NCBI GenBank assembly: GCA_029168955.1
Contig: JAPDOI010000010.1
Span: forward strand, 407,501 to 471,500
Source: Aplectana chamaeleonis
Taxonomy: Eukaryota; Nematoda; Chromadorea; Rhabditida; Cosmocercidae
Direction: 5' to 3'
DNA length: 64,000 bases
Shown piece after piece: positions 33,811 through 45,565 of this stretch; within the stretch, counting starts at the first letter, position 1, and every line of letters begins with the position of its first letter. The notes under the pieces are model-generated. The model saw only the letters and a list, made by a program, of their open reading frames with translations, made no database searches and was not told the DNA's origin. Position numbers and translations under genes: made by a program.

Positions 33811-35304
33811 CAAGAGGGGCGGGGGAGTGGCTCTTTTGTTGAGTAAGTCTCTTTGTTCAAGGTTAGTGTACGAGGAGTCTTGTTCTGAAAGTTACGAACT
33901 ACTTTGTGCTGACATTGTTGTTAGTAATAGGACGCTGAGAATAATTATTGCTTACAGGGCCCCCTCATGCTCTCTGCTGACTCTTTTGAAACTTTTATTA
34001 GAACCTTAGGTGATTTGCTTTCTTGTAGTCAGTCTTGTGTTATTACGGGCGATTTCAATTTACCAGATACATCATGGGCGCAGCTTGTTCCTACGGCTAC
34101 AAACCTGAGAAGTAGGCTATTCCTAGATATGTGAGCTTCGCATAATCTCACCCAGAATAACGTTATGGGTACACGAGGTAGCAATGTTTTGGATCTGTTA
34201 CTGTCCAATGAGGACGGCTTGATTGTAGAAATGGATACTCTGGCCCCATTTGGCACTAGTGACCATGCTTCTATAGTTTTCAAGCTAAATGTGCATATCG
34301 AGGCATCTGATAGGAAAATTTACAATAGAGTATACAGTAAAGCCGATTTCGCGTGTATAAATGAATACCTAGGTAACGTGGATTGGTACGGCTCACTGAG
34401 TACCATGGATACTGTGGAAGCTGAATATGAACTGTTTCTTTCCATCCTTGACCACACCATTGATTTATTTGTACCGATTAGTCTGGTGTCTACGAAGAAG
34501 GCGTACCTCAATGAGCACTTGGAAAATCTCTATCACAGGAAATCTCAAGCCTGGAACATGGCAAATAGTAGTAACAGGTCTGAGGATTGGTGCGAATACA
34601 AAAGAGTTGCGGCATTATTTGAAAAACGTGTGAAGAAGTATAGCAGTAATAAGGAAAGAAAAGTTATCGAGTCCAAAAATAAAATCTCATTCTACAGATT
34701 ACTTAATTCGAGACTCAAAAATAAATCTCAGGTGGGATGTCTTGTGAGAGAGGATGGTTCCAGTGCAGTGGAAGACGGCCAAAAACTTCAACTTCTTGCA
34801 AGTATGTTTGAGAAATCATTCCTTGAGGATACTGACTTGGATGAAAGTGTTAGTCCTTCTCTTTTTCCTGTTATGCCCGACTCTGTATGGTTTCAACCGG
34901 GGTACTTGCCGGAGCTACTAGCCAAATGGCCTAATTCGTTTTCTGACACGCCGGATCACATACCATTATGTTTCATTAAAAAGGTGATTGATATAATAGT
35001 TAGCCCGCTTGCATACATTTCCAACCTGAGTTTTATGCGTGCTGATGTTCCGAGCAGATGGCGAACATCTTTTGTTACTCCTATACCGAAGAAGAAACCG
35101 TTTTCGGATCCCAACAATTACCGGCCCATCAGTATTACGTCTATCTTTACAAGGCTTTTTGAAAAAGCAATAGAGAAAAGAATTATGGCTCATCTAGAGG
35201 AACACACCATCATCTCGGAACACCAACAATGTTTTCAAAAGGGTAAATCGACAATTTCGGCTATGCACTTGATGATTGGACGAGTGCGCTGGACAAAGAT
35301 ATAG
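33811..35304 (+). pseudogene. LINE endonuclease and N-terminal reverse transcriptase
   Basis: Endonuclease traces: KRGGGVALLLSKSLCS, then in another frame VITGDFNLPDTSW (the GDFN motif) and FGTSDHASIVFKL (the SDH active-site motif). A stop at about 34132 and a frameshift near 33965 interrupt it. From 34165 a 379-codon frame runs through the linker into RT, with FVTPIPKKK, NYRPISITSIFTRLFEKAIE (RT region 2) and HQQCFQKGKST. It ends at a frameshift near 35275. Confidence 0.85.
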
Positions 35305-35306
35305 GT

Positions 35307-36414
35307 GTGGATGTTATTTGCCTTGATTTTTCCAAGGCATTTGACAGAGTTTTTCATCGTAAATTAACAAAGAAGCTAGAAATAGTGGGTATCCATCCGC
35401 GTATAGTGGCCTGGGTTCGTGCTTTTCTCACGGGCAGAACTTTCAGGGTCAGGCTTAATAGTATGTTCTCCTCTCCTTTTGCAGTGCTTAGTGGTGTTCC
35501 CCAGGGGAGAGTGCTTTCGTCAATTCTCTTTAATATTTATACGTATAAACTTCCCTCGATTATATCCTTGAACAACGTCGGCTGTTCGGCATTCGCTGAT
35601 GACTTTAAGTTGTATAAACCTATTTTGACAATGGAAGATTTGGAGTGTTTGCGAAAAGCTCTTAATGATGTAGCCAAATTGTCGAATGAATGGAAATTGC
35701 CGCTTTCCAGCGAAAAGACTAAAGTAATGAAGCTTGGTAAGAGGCGAGTTCGTGGCTCCTATACTATCGACGGTTTGCAGTTGAGCGAGGTCAGTGAGAT
35801 TAAGGACCTTGGTTTTCTTATGAAGGATGATCTTAGTTTCGATGATCACTGCCTCCAGGTCGCGTCCACGGCTAATAGGATGATGCAAAGCGCGTTTCGA
35901 GCACTATCAACTACCAATGCAACCGTGCTGACCGAGGTGTATAAAATGTACGTACGTCCGCTTATGGAGTATGGTACGGTAGTCTTTAATCCATACAAAA
36001 AAGGATCTATCGATGCGCTGGAGAAAGTCCAAAATACCTTTACACGTAGAGTTTTCTTCAGGACATCGTGGTTTCAGACTAATCGTAACGTGTGTCATGT
36101 CACCAGGAGCGCTAAATTGGGCTTAACCACTCTAGAGCACAGGAGAAGAAGGTTTGATATGATAATGATGTATAAGATCATTCATGGGAGTGCTGGCATC
36201 AAGGCTAGCCGGCTGTTCAATCTTAGACCATCAACCACCAGGGGAGCACCGGTGAAATTGGGCCTCGTTGGGGCCAGGCGGAATGTACGACAGCACTTCT
36301 TTGTCAATAGGGCAATTCAATAAACTACTTCGGTCAGGTTTGGTAGTGGGGAAACTCAGTGAATTCAAGAAGACACTTGAGTGTTATCTGTTGTCCCAGG
36401 AGTTATGTTTGTAA
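35307..36414 (+). pseudogene. LINE reverse transcriptase, catalytic part and C-terminus
   Basis: A 338-codon frame holds VICLDFSKAFDRVFH (palm motif A), SGVPQGRVLSSILFNIY (motif B) and CSAFADDFKLYKPI (motif C, catalytic FADD intact), then LGFLMKDDLSFDDH and the C-terminal LGLTTLEHRRRRFDMIMMYK. After a frameshift near 36318 the frame resumes with KLLRSGLVVGKLSEFKKTLE and ends at 36414. Without the two frameshifts the RT would be continuous. It is the best-preserved coding sequence in the window. Confidence 0.85.
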
Positions 36415-36609
36415 GATCTCCTTTCTTCATGATGCCGGTGTATGCCTAATAGTCAGTTGATCAATTTGCTCTATTATTGCTGTTCGACTAATTTTAGTGC
36501 CTTTAGTCTCTTAATTGCCGTTGGGTATTTCTTTTTTTTGTTGCTGTCTTTGACACGGTGCTATCGTGTAATAAATCAAATCAAATCAAATCATGTGCAG
36601 GCTAAGTAT

Positions 36610-36815
36610 AGTGAAGTCCACCAAGAGTGTCTCATTTACTTATCAATCAGAAGCGGTCGGCTGGGGATCAATGTGCATGAATCCCATACCAGCACGCTGG
36701 ACACCGATTGAGCGAGAGCGGTTGTGCTGCAACAATTTTCATGTTCATTGATCTCCAATCGACCGCTTCTCATTGATAAGTTAATGAAACCCCCTTGGTG
36801 GACTCCTTTGAATGT
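36610..36815. mobile_element. Fold-back element next to the LINE 3' end
   Basis: The left arm (GTCCACCAAGAGTGTCTC, TTACTTATCAATCAGAAGCG, GATCAATGTGCATGAA) is matched inverted by the right arm (TTCATGTTCATTGATCTCC, CGCTTCTCATTGATAAGTT, CTTGGTGGAC). The arms are about 70 bp with a loop of about 60 bp. It starts 15 bp after the LINE tail. Target duplication not resolved. Confidence 0.65.
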
Positions 36816-38560
36816 AAACACACATCAAGGGTCAAAACACAAGTGGTCGCTCATATTATGTTGAGGGTCAACGTCAGATGGACGAGAGGAATAGTCGAAC
36901 AGGCTCATGAGTAAGGCATCGTCCTAGATGGGCATATGCTCTTGTTGAAACAGATTATCAGCTTTCTCGATAACAGGATTCAGTTTAAGACTCAATGCAC
37001 GTCTTGGTACAGCGAGGCAAAATAGGCGTTCACCATGGCCGAGGACTGAAAGAAATTAAAGTACGTGTTCGCGTAACCCTTCTAGACAACATTTCTACCT
37101 GTGTAAGTAGTTCTTGCAATCCAATGACCGCTTTCAGATCGATATCTAATTTTCTCCATTTTTTGAATTCCTAGAACAGGTTCCTAATGATCACTCGTAT
37201 CCGTTGATTTGATTCAATCAGCTGTGGCTTTTCCGGAACTTCCATAGGTTACTAGTGTGTTTGAATTGAAAGTAGTCAGGTCGTTCATGAAAATCTACCA
37301 AAGAATAAAAGAAATAAAAACAAAGAAAGAAAAATAAAAGCAGAAACCTCTATACCAGTGAAAGTTGCAAGCAATTTAAGAAGAGATATTATCCTGAATG
37401 TCGAAATTGAAGGCGACTCTGCAAGAACTATTCAAATCTCGTAGTGGTCCTGTCCTTCTTTATACTTGTGATCAATCAGACTGTTATAGATTATCATACG
37501 GTTTTTTGGAACATGTCTCCAAACTTTTTTTTGCAAAAATTGAAGGAGGTGGAGAGCACATGTTTTGTACCCAATCAGAGTAATGGAGTAATGGAGTACA
37601 TAAGCACACATACGCCCTTCGCAAACTCCACTGCTATCCCATGCTGCGACCGGTTACTGTATACTTCTGGGTGCCTTATTAAAAGTCTCATTCGGAGAGG
37701 TTTTGAATACGTCACCTAGGAGCGCACAGTGTGACCTAGAATCCCCGGAAACCTTCTGATTCCGCCAGATGTTGGAGCTTGCCCTAATGGTGAGTTCAGC
37801 CAGCAGTTTTCAGACATTCAATTAGCGATTTGAAAAAGAAATGTGGCATTGAAACTATCGGAGTGGTGAAGTGGTACGTTTCCCTGAGAATATGTGTGCG
37901 TTATTGATATAATGTGATGGATACAAGTAAGCCTCATTCTCTCATTATTATACTTATTCGAGAGAAAGAGACGTTTGGAAAATTTCATCAAAAACCCTAC
38001 ACTTGTTTCACAGGATGATTTCCAATTCAGAAGCAGTTTTCATGATGGAATTAGCTAGCGTGCTTTTTGCAAAAAAAAACGTGAGTGTGGTTGACTACTT
38101 TGAGGGTTCTTTAAAAAAATCAGAAACCACAAAGACTCCGCGCGTTTTCAAGGAACGCTACAACAACATCTTTAAAGCGACCGCTCTGTCACGGCAGCAG
38201 CGGTCGCCCTCTGGAGACCAACCGGGAGAAGCGCATCAATCCGCTAACCACTCAAGTCGGAGCAATGGAGTGGATTTGTCGCTGTTTTGCACAGCGCCTT
38301 CAAACAAGATTCAAAATCAAGTCTCTATGAGCGCTCATTTAGAATGCACCCATTCTTGCTACAGTTCTCGTCATTACATTCCAGAGTTACAGAACCGAAG
38401 CGGATATATGAAAACTCAAGTAGAATTCTTCAGTGTCTCGGCGTAAACTTTATGACGTGTGATTGGAGTTTAAACTCGTATCTGGCGGAAAATTTTTTGA
38501 TGTTCCAGAACTCTGTGTTACTGAGCTTTTACCGGCACCTCAAAAAATTAAGCATACTTA
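36816..38560. other. Mostly unassigned; includes a dispersed repeat at 37620-37775
   Basis: No gene recognised. An A-rich tract with AAAG words lies at about 37298-37345. The inverted partner of the 26.76-kb repeat is at 37620-37775. A 147-codon frame at 38003-38446 starts near an AG that could be a splice acceptor (TTTCACAG, 38005-38012), but no domain is visible. Confidence 0.4.
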
Positions 38561-38842
38561 CTGGCTCCTGCACGTACGCGGCGGGTTAGATTGTGGTTGG
38601 GTAGGGTTTGGGGCGTCAGCGCGCTTGACGATTGCTGCGCGAGTGCTGGATATAATGAATAATTGGTGTCTCAGCGGGGTTTGGGCCGCCCCACCCTCCT
38701 AGGTAGGGTTTGCGAGGAAACGATTTTTCAGTGCTAGCCTGACCCTCTCTCAGCCCTCGCGCTGCTATCATCAAAGGCGTCGACGCCCCAAACCCTGCCT
38801 AACCCCAACCTAACCCGCCGCGTACGTGCATGCCTCCCCTGT
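38561..38842. mobile_element. GC-rich MITE, copy 1 (GGCATGCACGTACGCGGCGGG ends)
   Basis: Inverted terminal sequence of about 70 bp: GCACGTACGCGGCGGGTTAG at the left, CGCCGCGTACGTGCATGCC at the right. The interior ACCCTCCTAGGTAGGGTTTG is the empty site for the hairpin found in copy 3. The left terminus is degraded. Confidence 0.75.
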
Positions 38843-38868
38843 ATTGGTTACCCAACCCCAATACTTTC

Positions 38869-39151
38869 AGGGGCGGCATGCACGTACGCGGCGGGTCAGG
38901 TTGGGGTTAGGCAGGGTTCGGGGCGTCGGCGCATTTGATGATTGCTGAGCGAGTGCTGGAGATAATCAATAGTTTGTGTCTCAGCGGGGTTTCGGCTGCC
39001 CCACTCTCCTAGATAGGGTTTGCGAGGGAACGAATTTCCAGTGCTAGCCTAACCCCCTTTCAGCCCTCGCGCTGCTATCATCAAACGTGCCGATTCCCCA
39101 AACCCTGCCTAACCCCTACGTAACCCGCCGCGTACGTGGATGCCGTCCCAG
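38869..39151. mobile_element. GC-rich MITE, copy 2
   Basis: A 283-bp element beginning CAGGGGCGGCATGCACGTAC and ending with ACGTGGATGCCGTCCCAG. It lies 26 bp downstream of copy 1 in the same orientation, about 90% identical by eye. The words GGTTAGG and TTAGGC inside the ends resemble the nematode telomere repeat but do not form an array. Confidence 0.75.
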
Positions 39152-39299
39152 AAGGTTGTGATCAGCGGAAAAGGCTAGAACTTCAGCTCCGCCAAAAGAC
39201 GTTGTGGAAATCGTTTCAATGATTATCCAAAAAGATGGGCTCTGCGGAAAAAAATATGTAGTAGGCATTGCTAAAAATTTTTGTGAAATTCCTTTTGAT

Positions 39300-39585
39300 G
39301 GGCGGTGAACAGAGTCAGGAAACCTTTTGAATCTCCTTTTATTGTTAGTGGATTTGGCGATTAACGAAATCTTCTAAATGTCGTGCAGTTGTTGGAAATG
39401 GATTTAGTGGTGAATGAAGTAGCGAAATCCTCTTATGGGGTTTGGCGACTAACGGAATCTTCTAATAATGTGACATTGTTCAAGTGGATTTAGCGGTGAA
39501 CAATGTCATGAGATAATTTGAAATTCCTCCTAAAGACATTGGCGATTAACGAAATTATTTAAATGTGAAATTGTTACAAATATAG
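39300..39585 (+). repeat. Degenerate minisatellite, about 90-97-bp period
   Basis: GGCGATTAACGAAATCTTCT at 39356 recurs as GGCGACTAACGGAATCTTCT about 88 bp on and as GGCGATTAACGAAATTATTT about 97 bp further. GTGGATTTAGCGGTGAA-type words recur between them. About three units. Confidence 0.65.
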
Positions 39586-40041
39586 TTGGCAGGCGCTCAA
39601 TATTTCAACTAAGTCAAATTATGCACCAGAAGGGTTGACTCGTCCACTTACTAATTAGTCAAAATCACGCCGAATTCGCCGGAGCAGGCATGAGCCGCTC
39701 TGACTATTCCACTACCCACAAACGTTTTTCACCTTTTTCACCCTTCAAAGAAAAAATGCTCAAACTGATAAAAATGATTGGGGAATGAGCATGTAGTATT
39801 TCGCAGATGATAAAAAGTCAACGATGAGTAACATGATTGATCTCCAGTTAATAACCCTCAAAACGGATCAATACAAGAAATCACGGGGAAGCTAAGGGAT
39901 ATAAATCAACACTAGTTTGCAAGCCTAAAACAGTGAAGATTCGAAATTATTCCTATCACCATTCAGGTAAAACCTCAGACACTTGAGCGGGTGCGTCATC
40001 AATGGCGTGCAAGTACATCTCACCTCAGATCCTATTCGGCA

Positions 40042-40440
40042 ATGTCTTCCAAGAATCGACAGAAGAATGTGGTTTTCGTGGTGTTTAATTCCGACGAACG
40101 TTGGGACATTACAGTCGAACAAGCCCGAGTCAGGAAAGCGGCGCGACTGATGATTAGAGACGATGAAAGCCGGGGGTGCATTCGATTCCGATCCTCAACA
40201 ATTGACGACTTGTAGGAGGGGGACGCTATGTTGAAAAGTTCATCGACAAGACGAGGTTCAGAAGCAATGGAGTCTGTTTGATCTTGAGAGGACTCAAGAA
40301 TGCAGCTGGTCTCCTTGTTTTTTTTTACAACACAGAATCGCTTCGGGTTGCGGTGGAATAATTGGCTCACCTTCATGCTATCAAACTTGATGGATGCCGT
40401 GGCAGAAAGCGATTTCTTCTTCTTCCAAAACTGTCTTGAT
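40042..40440 (+). pseudogene. Unrecognised open region, possible broken gene
   Basis: A plus-strand frame from ATG at 40042 reads KNVVFVVFNSDERWDITVEQ, then RKAARLMIRDDESRGCIRF and ends at 40215. The next frame continues without a gap as YVEKFIDKTRFRSNGVCLIL, then LKNAAGLLVFFYNTESLRV, to a stop at 40360, beyond which it stays open to 40438. The composition (mixed hydrophobic and charged residues) looks like protein. However, the minus strand is also open (114 codons, 40032-40376, and 66 codons, 40373-40573), so the true strand is uncertain. No family recognised; I infer a pseudogene or a diverged repeat-borne ORF. Confidence 0.3.
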
Positions 40441-41054
40441 CACATTCCAGATCTTTGATGAACTTTCTCATACCAGTTTTCGGACTCTGGTAGTAATTCC
40501 TGGGTTGTTGCGCCTGTACGTCTTGACGATGCAACGCAACGACGAACTGACGGTGACCCGATAACTTCGACATTACACACGAGGATAGTAAAATGGATAT
40601 CTTACATTAGAATTATGGCTGAGGAATGCAGAGCGGGTGTCGGTGTCATAGTAGCCCTTGTACTGTGAGTGATCCGTTGCTGAGTCCTGTAGGGCCTCTA
40701 AGTTCTGTGTTCCAGCCAGCTACACTGCGAAAATGCGTATCATCGATACATAGGTTAGCATGCAATTTACGAAATTACCGTAAATGATCCACGAAAAATT
40801 TGAGGCGGTGGAGATGTAAACAGTATTTTCCGAGATGGCTGTCCGTAATTTCTGTGTATCGTGTAGCAAAGATAAGTTGAAGGGTTATTGAAAAATCTCA
40901 TTTCTTCACATATCGGTTATTTTTATATACTTAAATGACCTGGAAAAGAGCTGGACTTGCTCTTATTGAGAGATCACATCTGAACTTGGCAGTCAAATCT
41001 TCCACTCTCGAGAACGAAATGCGGTAGAGTGGTTCTATCGAGGCCGAAAAAGTC

Positions 41055-41410
41055 TTATTTTCCGTTGAAGACAGTCTTCACGTTAGAAAAATTGCCCGTA
41101 TTTCGACAGGAGCATGAGCTATGCGCCCTTCAAGAACAGAAAGAACGAAAGTACGACGGAAAACGGCCGCGAAGAGTTCTAACGTCTCAACATATGGGTT
41201 GGTCCAACTTATTTTCAAAGTTTTCGGCAGAAGGAATAAGAAAACGAGTTCATTTACTCAAGAATTTTAGAGCGCAAAATTTTTCCGACGTCAGGTTTGA
41301 CGGTTTATCTGCTGTCTTCCGAGACACAGCAAATAGGCATAATCAAATTTTTCAGAGATTTCTTCAAACAGTTTCTCTCCGCCATTTGAGTGTTCTGTGG
41401 TAACTTTTAA
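41055..41410 (+). repeat. TTAA-MITE subfamily D relative, partial
   Basis: Starts with GAAGACAGTCTTCACGTTAG, like the MITE left end, and follows subfamily D (GAACGAAAGTACGACGGAAA, GAGCGCAAAATTTTTCCGAC). The right end was not found. The 124-codon frame at 41029-41403 lies in the repeat and is not called a gene. Confidence 0.5.
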
Positions 41411-44400
41411 CTACTAAACCCTACTTAGTGGACTTAACATCACAGCTGGGGTTTGTCCTACTACTATGATGTCCAATAAGCATTTGCGTTGGTAGTGCTG
41501 TCCTTCTAGCCGTCCGTTCCTGCGATAGGATTTCTACCTTACCGTACATTGAGTATCTACCAAGTACAAATACTTGCGCGCAAATGCACTCACTGTAAAG
41601 TGTAAACACTATCTCGCAGGCTCTTCGCTTGAGTAGACCGAAGCATCACAGATTACGACCTCCACATCAGTCGCTCACAGTGTCCGCCTTAAGATTCAAG
41701 CATTTCAAAATCGACGTGGAAAGTCTAAAGTATGAAGGTCCATAGTGCTGGGGGAATGGCGATTCTTGTCCACTATTCCTCAAAAATTATTCTAAATTGA
41801 GGTCGCAGTGATACAAGCACCACGAGCCATCAGGGTCCAGCGGGTGTGGCTAGTTTTCCAAGGAAAGGTGGTAGGCGGTTCCAAAAATTTTCAGGGAAAA
41901 TTTTAGAATTGGTACGAAAGTGAGTTTGCGAAATAAAAACCTAATCGCAACTGTTTGCAACCTAAAAAACCAGTTACAAGTTCACCAAAGTGTTTTTGAT
42001 CTTATTGTAGGCACAAATCAACCGCACTTCATCCTAAAAAACCACTGTAAGACGTATGACTCTTTAGAGAAATCAAAATCGCAACTTCGAAAAGAGAAGC
42101 TGGATTCCTCATAGAATTCCCCACAAATCGTCACAGTTTCATTTCCCAACCCGTCTGGGTACAAAAATTCAGACGGGCTAAGGTAGTGGACGTTGCCACG
42201 CCACGTTCACAAATCATCGGGTTTTAGCCATAACTATCCAACGTGTGGCATCCCTCCAGCAATAGAATTTTGAAACACCAACGGCAAACTCTTTGAGGTT
42301 ATGGGATTGTGTAAAATTTTGCACACAGCTTTATCTTGCAGCCTCCCAAACTTATGAAATAATTATACATTAGGTTTGTGTGGTGATGTAGTTAACGCGC
42401 CCTAGCCTAAATGTCGCGCCGCAAGCGCTGAAACTCCGCAACATCAATTCAAATGTTTTACCCGCCCTCGCCATTCTATCCTCTCTGTCAGAACGGGTGG
42501 GCCTGCACATACTCAAGGTCGCCACACCGGCCCTCTGGCTCATAAACAGCACAAGGCCCCGACACTGTTGCGGGAAGGGCGCGAGGTTCGACGCCTCACA
42601 TAATTGCTGTATCACCATTAGTCGTTCTCGCTTATTCTTTGCTCACGTGGAGGCAAAGCCGAACTAGATTATTACACGAAAATGACGTCATAAATAAAGA
42701 AAAATGTCAACATAGTAGGTACAACCCCGTATTTACAATGCAGCTTATCGAGAAAACCTAAACAGGCAGCAGCGAGTATCAATCCATACGTGTTCCATCA
42801 CACTCTTTTGCCATTGGAGGTGCTGTACGAATTTCACTATGTTTCAACGCGCCAACTTCCTGCGTACTCAGTGTGATAAACGGTGTGGATAAACGGTCGA
42901 AAATATATTACCATAAAATGTGTCACTAGCTAGCATTCTCCGGGCTTCAACCACCCGTAAATTTCAGGACATTGGCTTTGGCCTGAGTATGTGTTTCGCC
43001 GCCAAGCCTGTTGCGAGGCGGGCTTTCGTCGCGACAATATCAATCAAGTAACCGCTGTGTTTTCACCATGATCCGGTTGTCAGCAATAAAAGTTGGCAAA
43101 TTTCCGATGTTCCTGTCGTGGGAACTTTTCTGAGGGGGGGGTCGTTACAATTTCTGCAAATTTGGGTACGGACTGACCACCGAGGATGGGGGGTCGTAAG
43201 TATTCCGCGATCGTTGGCAACGGGATGCTGGACCGTGTGAGCCAGTATTCCTTAAGGTCATAATGGGGTTCCGACGTTTTTGGCGAATGAAAGCTCACCT
43301 CTAAACCACGTACTGGTACACGCGGAGCCTATTTCTGATTCACTGATAGATAAAAATTAGTGGAGTCTGAGCAGTGGACCCATCCTTTAACCTGAAAAAT
43401 ATCACTGAATGTCTCACTTTTTTGTTTTGACACCACCCAATCCCTTTCTGAGTCCCCTCTGATAGACGTGTGCCAAACTTTGCGAGGTGGGATGGAAAAA
43501 AGTTTCTTCCGTCATTCTGGTATGCCATACTGGGGGACTGTCCCTATGGACCCCTAATGAAGACCCCTATAACTTAATAAAAATCTTCTGCTCGGCAACG
43601 CCAGACCTTATGTGAGCAGAAAAGCTATGATGTATGGAATAAACCAGCTGAAATTCATCAACTTCTATCTACCACTGTATTCTGCTAACATTACTCATTT
43701 CGAAAACCATGCATTTTTAAACTCAAAAGACACTGTTGTTGGAAATGGCTGCAAGGCCAAGGCCAAGCACTAAGAAGATGTCAGATGATATGAACCCTTC
43801 AGACTTCTGGAGGCAGGACAAAATAGGAAAGTAGGCGAAAGTGAGGAAAAAGTGGCGGGTTTGTACCAATGGAGCGAACTGACAAGTAAATCGCTGATTG
43901 AGGTTAAACCTTTGTCGAGAATGATTACTCATGCATATACTTATTGAAAATCGTAAAAATTTGTGGCATAGCCATCATGCTACTCATTCTTCACTGACCG
44001 TATGCTCTGTCTTCACATGTTGATAGAAGGGAAAGCAATCAACATTAGCAAAACATGCGGGAAACTTTTAGCGTGCCTCATAGTGCTCACCAAACCGAAG
44101 AACGTGCGGAAGCTCAATCATGCTGTGAACTTCTGGGAGGAGTATGCAGGTTGTAGTGAAAAGTGCGTAGGGTTATTAAGACAATGGGTGTGTTAATGAT
44201 ACCACGAATTATGCATTTCGAGAAAATGTGCAGAGGATCTAAGAGTATGGACTGTACAAAAGGGACTGTGCGGGAAACCTTGAGTGTCGTGTCAGATAGC
44301 TGTGCAGTATAGTCTCCCTGTAGATTTCAGTGCAGTAAGTGGAGAGGGGTGTGGAGGTTGAACGTCGTGCGCGATCGAAACCGTGTTGGCTCGAGTTGTC

Positions 44401-45180
44401 GCCAACGGTGCACGGTGAGCCGCAATGCTCCCTTCGCTCCATCCAGTAGACTTAATCTGGTAAATAGACCCTATGTAGTTGTAAAACCAAGAACAATGTC
44501 GAATCAACAGAAACTGGAAGATTTCGTTCCAGAAAAAATTCAAGCGAACGAAACCTGATTTTTTTTTTTGAAAACATTGGAACAAACGAAAATCGAAAAA
44601 CTTCGCATCGGATGGGTTCAAACAAAAGCTCCCTTGACAATAAGCTGCCTTTCTCTGAACCACAGCTGTACACTATTCTTCAACTAATACTGTTCGGGGA
44701 CGTCAAACCCTATTAGATTTTGGTGGTACAGTAGTAGATTAATGCCTTTATTTCCTACTAACCATCATAACAACATAAACGAATCACCACGGTCAATTTT
44801 ACCACAATTATAGTTGTTTCCTTACCTGATCACCGTGACCAAGTATTACCTTTCCTCTGCATTCAAGCTTACCCTTTACCTCAGATTACCTTTTACCATA
44901 CCTTCGATGGGTCTGGGACTTCCTCTCAGCGCCTCTGCTGACGTTCCTAGAATGGCTGCTCTAACAGCTCTCGTGACAGCTGCGACGCTGCCCACGGCAG
45001 TGGGCGAGTCCCTATATCGGAAGAACGTTCCGTTCGAGACAAATACCAACTTGCATTCATTTTCTTTCGTGAATCATTGCTTTGTTCCTCCTTTCATCTC
45101 TTGCGTTAAATTTTTTCTGATCTGATTCATTCTTATGTCAGCCTTGTATTATTATAGCATTTTGATGTGATCTTGTAATC
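41411..45180. other. Long stretch without recognisable genes
   Basis: Frames of up to 123 codons on both strands, none with a recognisable domain. A GC-rich block at 42.37-42.62 kb is open in more than one frame and may be a retrotransposon fragment. From 43.0 to 44.7 kb the sequence looks unique. Nothing further can be supported. Confidence 0.4.
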
Positions 45181-45184
45181 TCAT

Positions 45185-45420
45185 ATATGCGATACGGCTA
45201 GTAGGAATGGGCCAGAAAGCGCGCGAGGGCGCGTTTCGGGGCTTTTTCGCTCTCTTTGAATAACTGGCTTCAAACTTAGCTTTAGCAAAACTAGGGTAAT
45301 ATTCGTGATCCTGACGTTGACGACTAACCACTAGCCATAGAAGTTTCGCAAACAGTCGGGTTTGTAATTACGGAACCATGGCGAAAGGGGCGCGACCGTC
45401 TCGCGCTGAGTTGCCCTCTG
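45185..45420 (+). repeat. Family H repeat, diverged copy
   Basis: CGATACGGCTAGTAGGAATG and GGCCAGAAAGCGCGCGAGGG, then AATAACTGGCTTCAAACTTAG and GCGAAAGGGGCGCGACC, align in order with 20.80-21.04 kb (and the first part with 1.92 kb). The inverted right end was not found. Confidence 0.45.
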
Positions 45421-45429
45421 TCTACCGTA

Positions 45430-45565
45430 TATATGGTTTCCGTTTTCGATTTGGTCTGACGCATGGACCAGGCGGCTGGCCGTGCGGGGTCGGTGGCCTC
45501 ACTGAAGAATGGGGTTTCGATTCGCGCCGGGTGATCTAACGTCGCAGCCCAGTCCGTTCATCAGA
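45430..45565 (+). repeat. Conserved 135-bp repeat, pair member with 54.0 kb
   Basis: The block from ATGGTTTCCGTTTTCGAT through GGACCAGGCGGCTGGCCGTG, GAATGGGGTTTCGATTCG and GGTGATCTAACGTCGCAGCC to GTTCATCAG is found inverted at 53988-54122 with about 85-90% identity by eye. The word GGTTTCGATTCG resembles a tRNA B box (GGTTCGANTCC) with one extra base, so a tRNA-derived SINE is possible. No A box could be matched with confidence. Confidence 0.5.

Larger units (their letters stand above)
33809..36595 (+). mobile_element. CR1/Jockey-type LINE, 5'-truncated
   Basis: Order: partial AP endonuclease, linker, reverse transcriptase, short C-terminal region, a short 3' UTR with ATAAATCAAATC, and a terminal AATCA-type pentamer repeat (36573-36594) in place of poly(A). 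A short tandem 3' tail is typical of the CR1 group. The element begins exactly where mariner 3' sequence ends, which suggests it inserted into or beside that element. It is disabled by at least four lesions. Confidence 0.85.

Noticed and set aside
38003..38446. 147-codon frame behind a TTTCACAG acceptor-like site
   Set aside because: No recognisable domain, and the second half overlaps another open frame; a single acceptor-like site is weak evidence.
38571..39140. TTAGGC and GGTTAGG words resembling nematode telomere repeats
   Set aside because: They occur once per MITE terminus and do not form an array.
45480..45545. tRNA gene suggested by a B-box-like word
   Set aside because: No cloverleaf or A box can be built around it; a SINE remains possible.
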